From an uncultured bacterium (GTDB taxonomy: Bacteria; Pseudomonadota; Gammaproteobacteria; Burkholderiales; Burkholderiaceae_D), in NCBI GenBank assembly GCA_903872555.1, contig CAIQLE010000335.1:1-7353 (forward strand): 7,353 bases of DNA. Reading direction: 5' to 3'. Within the stretch, counting starts at the first letter, position 1, and the number at the start of each line of letters is the position of its first letter. Below, piece by piece: positions 5,975 through 7,353 of the stretch. The position numbers and the translations under genes were made by a program. The notes under the pieces are model-generated. The model did no database searches and was not told the origin of the DNA. It was given only the letters and a program-made list of their open reading frames with translations.

Positions 5975-7353
5975 GATGCCCGTTCGGCTTCCTGCAATTG
6001 TCGCCACATCACCTTGCCGGTAGCAGACTTGGGCAAGGTATCCAAAAACTCGACGATGCGCGGCACTTTATAGGCAGCCATCTGTTCACGTGCCCACGAT
6101 ATCAAATGCTCTTCTTGCAAATCACTGCCTTCTTTTTTAACGACGTATGCCTTGACCGTCTCTCCGCGATAAGCATCGCCGGCACCAACGACACAGCATT
6201 CCGCGACTTGCGGATGCTTATACATGATGGCTTCCACTTCTGCCGGCCACACCTTGTAGCCACTGGCATTGATCATGCGCTTTAAGCGGTCGGTGAAAAA
6301 AAAGAAGCCTTCCTCATCGACGTAACCAAGATCACCGGTGCGCAGAAAGCGCTTGCCATCCATGTCTATGAATGCTTCCCGCGTCTTCTCTTCATCTTGC
6401 CAATAACCTGCAAACACTTGCGGACCATGAATGATGATTTCACCCACCTGATTCGGCTCTAGCGGTGTTTGCGTCACAACATCCAGTATGCGTGCATCGA
6501 CATTAAATATCGGTATGCCCAGACATTGCTGCTTGAGGCGTTGCATGGGATTCGAATGCGTAGTCGCGATCGTCTCTGACAGTCCATAACCTTCCATATA
6601 ACTTAGTCCCGTCAGGTCGAGTAATTTCTGAGCTATCGCGGCCGGCATCGCAGCGCCACCGCCTGAGACACGCTTAAGGCTGGAAATATCGTAGTCACTC
6701 AATTTAGGGTTGGACAGAAAATCGATCATCATGGTCGGAATGCTGGTCCAGGTAGTGACGCGATAATGCGTAATCCAGCGTCCTGCAAGATCTCTGTCCC
6801 AGCGCGGCATGATCACTAAGGTGGCACCGGCATAAATGGATGCGTTCATGCTGACTTGCATACCTGTCACATGAAATCCGGGCAGCGTCATCAGTCCTAC
6901 ATGATCCGGCGATGCGCCACCCCAGAGTGAAGCACTGACCGCCGTAAACATCAGTGATGCATGGGTATGCATGCAACCCTTGGGTTTGCCTGTCGTGCCC
7001 GATGTGTAGGGCAGACAGGCCAGATCGTCCGGGCCCGCCAGATGTGGCCCGGGATCACAGGCTGCGGCCAATGCATCCTGCCAAGTCACCAGCGTAGGAT
7101 GATCAAATAGTTGTCTGGGCTGACTGATCGCTTCTGGCGCTTCGCTGGCATCTGCGCCCAGATAATCCGAATAACAGGCCACAAGTACATGACGCAGCAC
7201 CGAGGTATCCATTAAGGGTGACAACTGAGGCAATAATTCTTGCGCTGTCAGTGCAACCGAAGCGCCGCTGTCTTCTATGGTGTATCTCAGCTCTTCGGTT
7301 AAGAGCATAGGATTGACGGGCACCACTACCGCATCAGCACGCAGGATGGCGTA
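5971..7353 (-). CDS. Fatty-acid-type acyl-CoA ligase (AMP-forming), N terminus outside window
   Basis: This cytoplasmic or membrane-associated enzyme of the ANL superfamily activates a carboxylic acid with ATP to an acyl-adenylate and passes it to coenzyme A. The frame is open to the right edge, giving 460 visible residues; perhaps 80-90 N-terminal residues lie outside. Numbering from the edge, the ATP-binding motif YTSGTTGKPKG is at 116-126 and GYGLSET at 255-261. TGD at 339-341 is followed by the hinge motif DRLKRMI at 355-361, GYKVWPAEVE at 365-374, and the catalytic lysine K447 in SATGK. The opening PVNPMLLTEELRY and the GFHVTGM region fit medium/long-chain fatty acid ligases, but chain length cannot be read. 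It is the upstream gene of an ATGA-coupled pair with the radical SAM gene. An 8-base homopolymer (6296-6303) lies inside the FFFF codons before the hinge, with the frame intact. Confidence 0.9.
   Translation of the reverse strand, partial: YAILRADAVVVPVNPMLLTEELRYTIEDSGASVALTAQELLPQLSPLMDTSVLRHVLVACYSDYLGADASEAPEAISQPRQLFDHPTLVTWQDALAAACDPGPHLAGPDDLACLPYTSGTTGKPKGCMHTHASLMFTAVSASLWGGASPDHVGLMTLPGFHVTGMQVSMNASIYAGATLVIMPRWDRDLAGRWITHYRVTTWTSIPTMMIDFLSNPKLSDYDISSLKRVSGGGAAMPAAIAQKLLDLTGLSYMEGYGLSETIATTHSNPMQRLKQQCLGIPIFNVDARILDVVTQTPLEPNQVGEIIIHGPQVFAGYWQDEEKTREAFIDMDGKRFLRTGDLGYVDEEGFFFFTDRLKRMINASGYKVWPAEVEAIMYKHPQVAECCVVGAGDAYRGETVKAYVVKKEGSDLQEEHLISWAREQMAAYKVPRIVEFLDTLPKSATGKVMWRQLQEAERAS

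Noticed and set aside
6296..6303. Run of eight A (T on the coding strand) in the acyl-CoA ligase gene, as a possible slippage or frameshift site
   Set aside because: It encodes phenylalanines just before the conserved hinge motif and the frame is intact on both sides, so ordinary coding explains it.
7029..7052. GC-rich inverted repeat with 7-bp arms and a 10-base loop
   Set aside because: It lies inside the acyl-CoA ligase coding region just after the ATP-binding motif codons and has no T run or gene boundary, so it is probably chance.
7324..7326. GTG as the start codon of the acyl-CoA ligase
   Set aside because: The frame stays open to the window edge with family-like sequence, and the N-terminal part of the enzyme would be missing, so the true start is outside.

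Overview
This window looks like an ordinary chromosomal stretch of a betaproteobacterium, most likely Burkholderiales and perhaps an Oxalobacteraceae member of moderate GC. The pointers are a DUF3717-type small protein (a family I know mainly from Burkholderiales), a topoisomerase III with a long Lys/Ala-rich tail, and a TAAAAT box set directly before an ATG. The lineage is inference from gene style, not from a marker gene. I see no rRNA, tRNA, CRISPR array, insertion sequence, attachment site or phage gene.

Left part, plus strand (1-3451): the 3' end of topB (DNA topoisomerase III), then a hairpin, then a compact three-gene group. The group holds a 12-helix MFS transporter (805-2025), a 65-residue single-helix membrane protein (2022-2219) and a PLP-dependent class I/II aminotransferase (2219-3451). 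These genes are joined by an ATGA overlap and then a TAATG overlap, so they are probably one translationally coupled operon. A transporter made with an aminotransferase suggests uptake or export of an amino or keto acid, but the substrate cannot be read from the sequence.

Middle (3437-4475): an alpha/beta hydrolase on the minus strand converges on the aminotransferase, and the last 15 bases of the two genes overlap. A divergent intergenic space of about 100 bases separates the hydrolase from a small DUF3717 gene on the plus strand.

Right part, minus strand (4361-7353): a fatty-acid-type acyl-CoA ligase, cut by the window edge, is followed with an ATGA overlap by a B12-binding-type radical SAM protein with a DUF4080-like C-terminal region. 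The radical SAM gene runs 115 bases into the opposite-strand DUF3717 gene, so its tail is encoded antisense to that gene. The overlap zone ends in a strong inverted repeat.

Nothing here is clearly a new system. The points most worth checking are the coupled acyl-CoA ligase/radical SAM pair, the antiparallel gene overlap with its hairpin, the small membrane protein wedged between transporter and aminotransferase, and two starts (805 and 4248) where a -10-like box sits so close to the ATG that the mRNAs may be leaderless.
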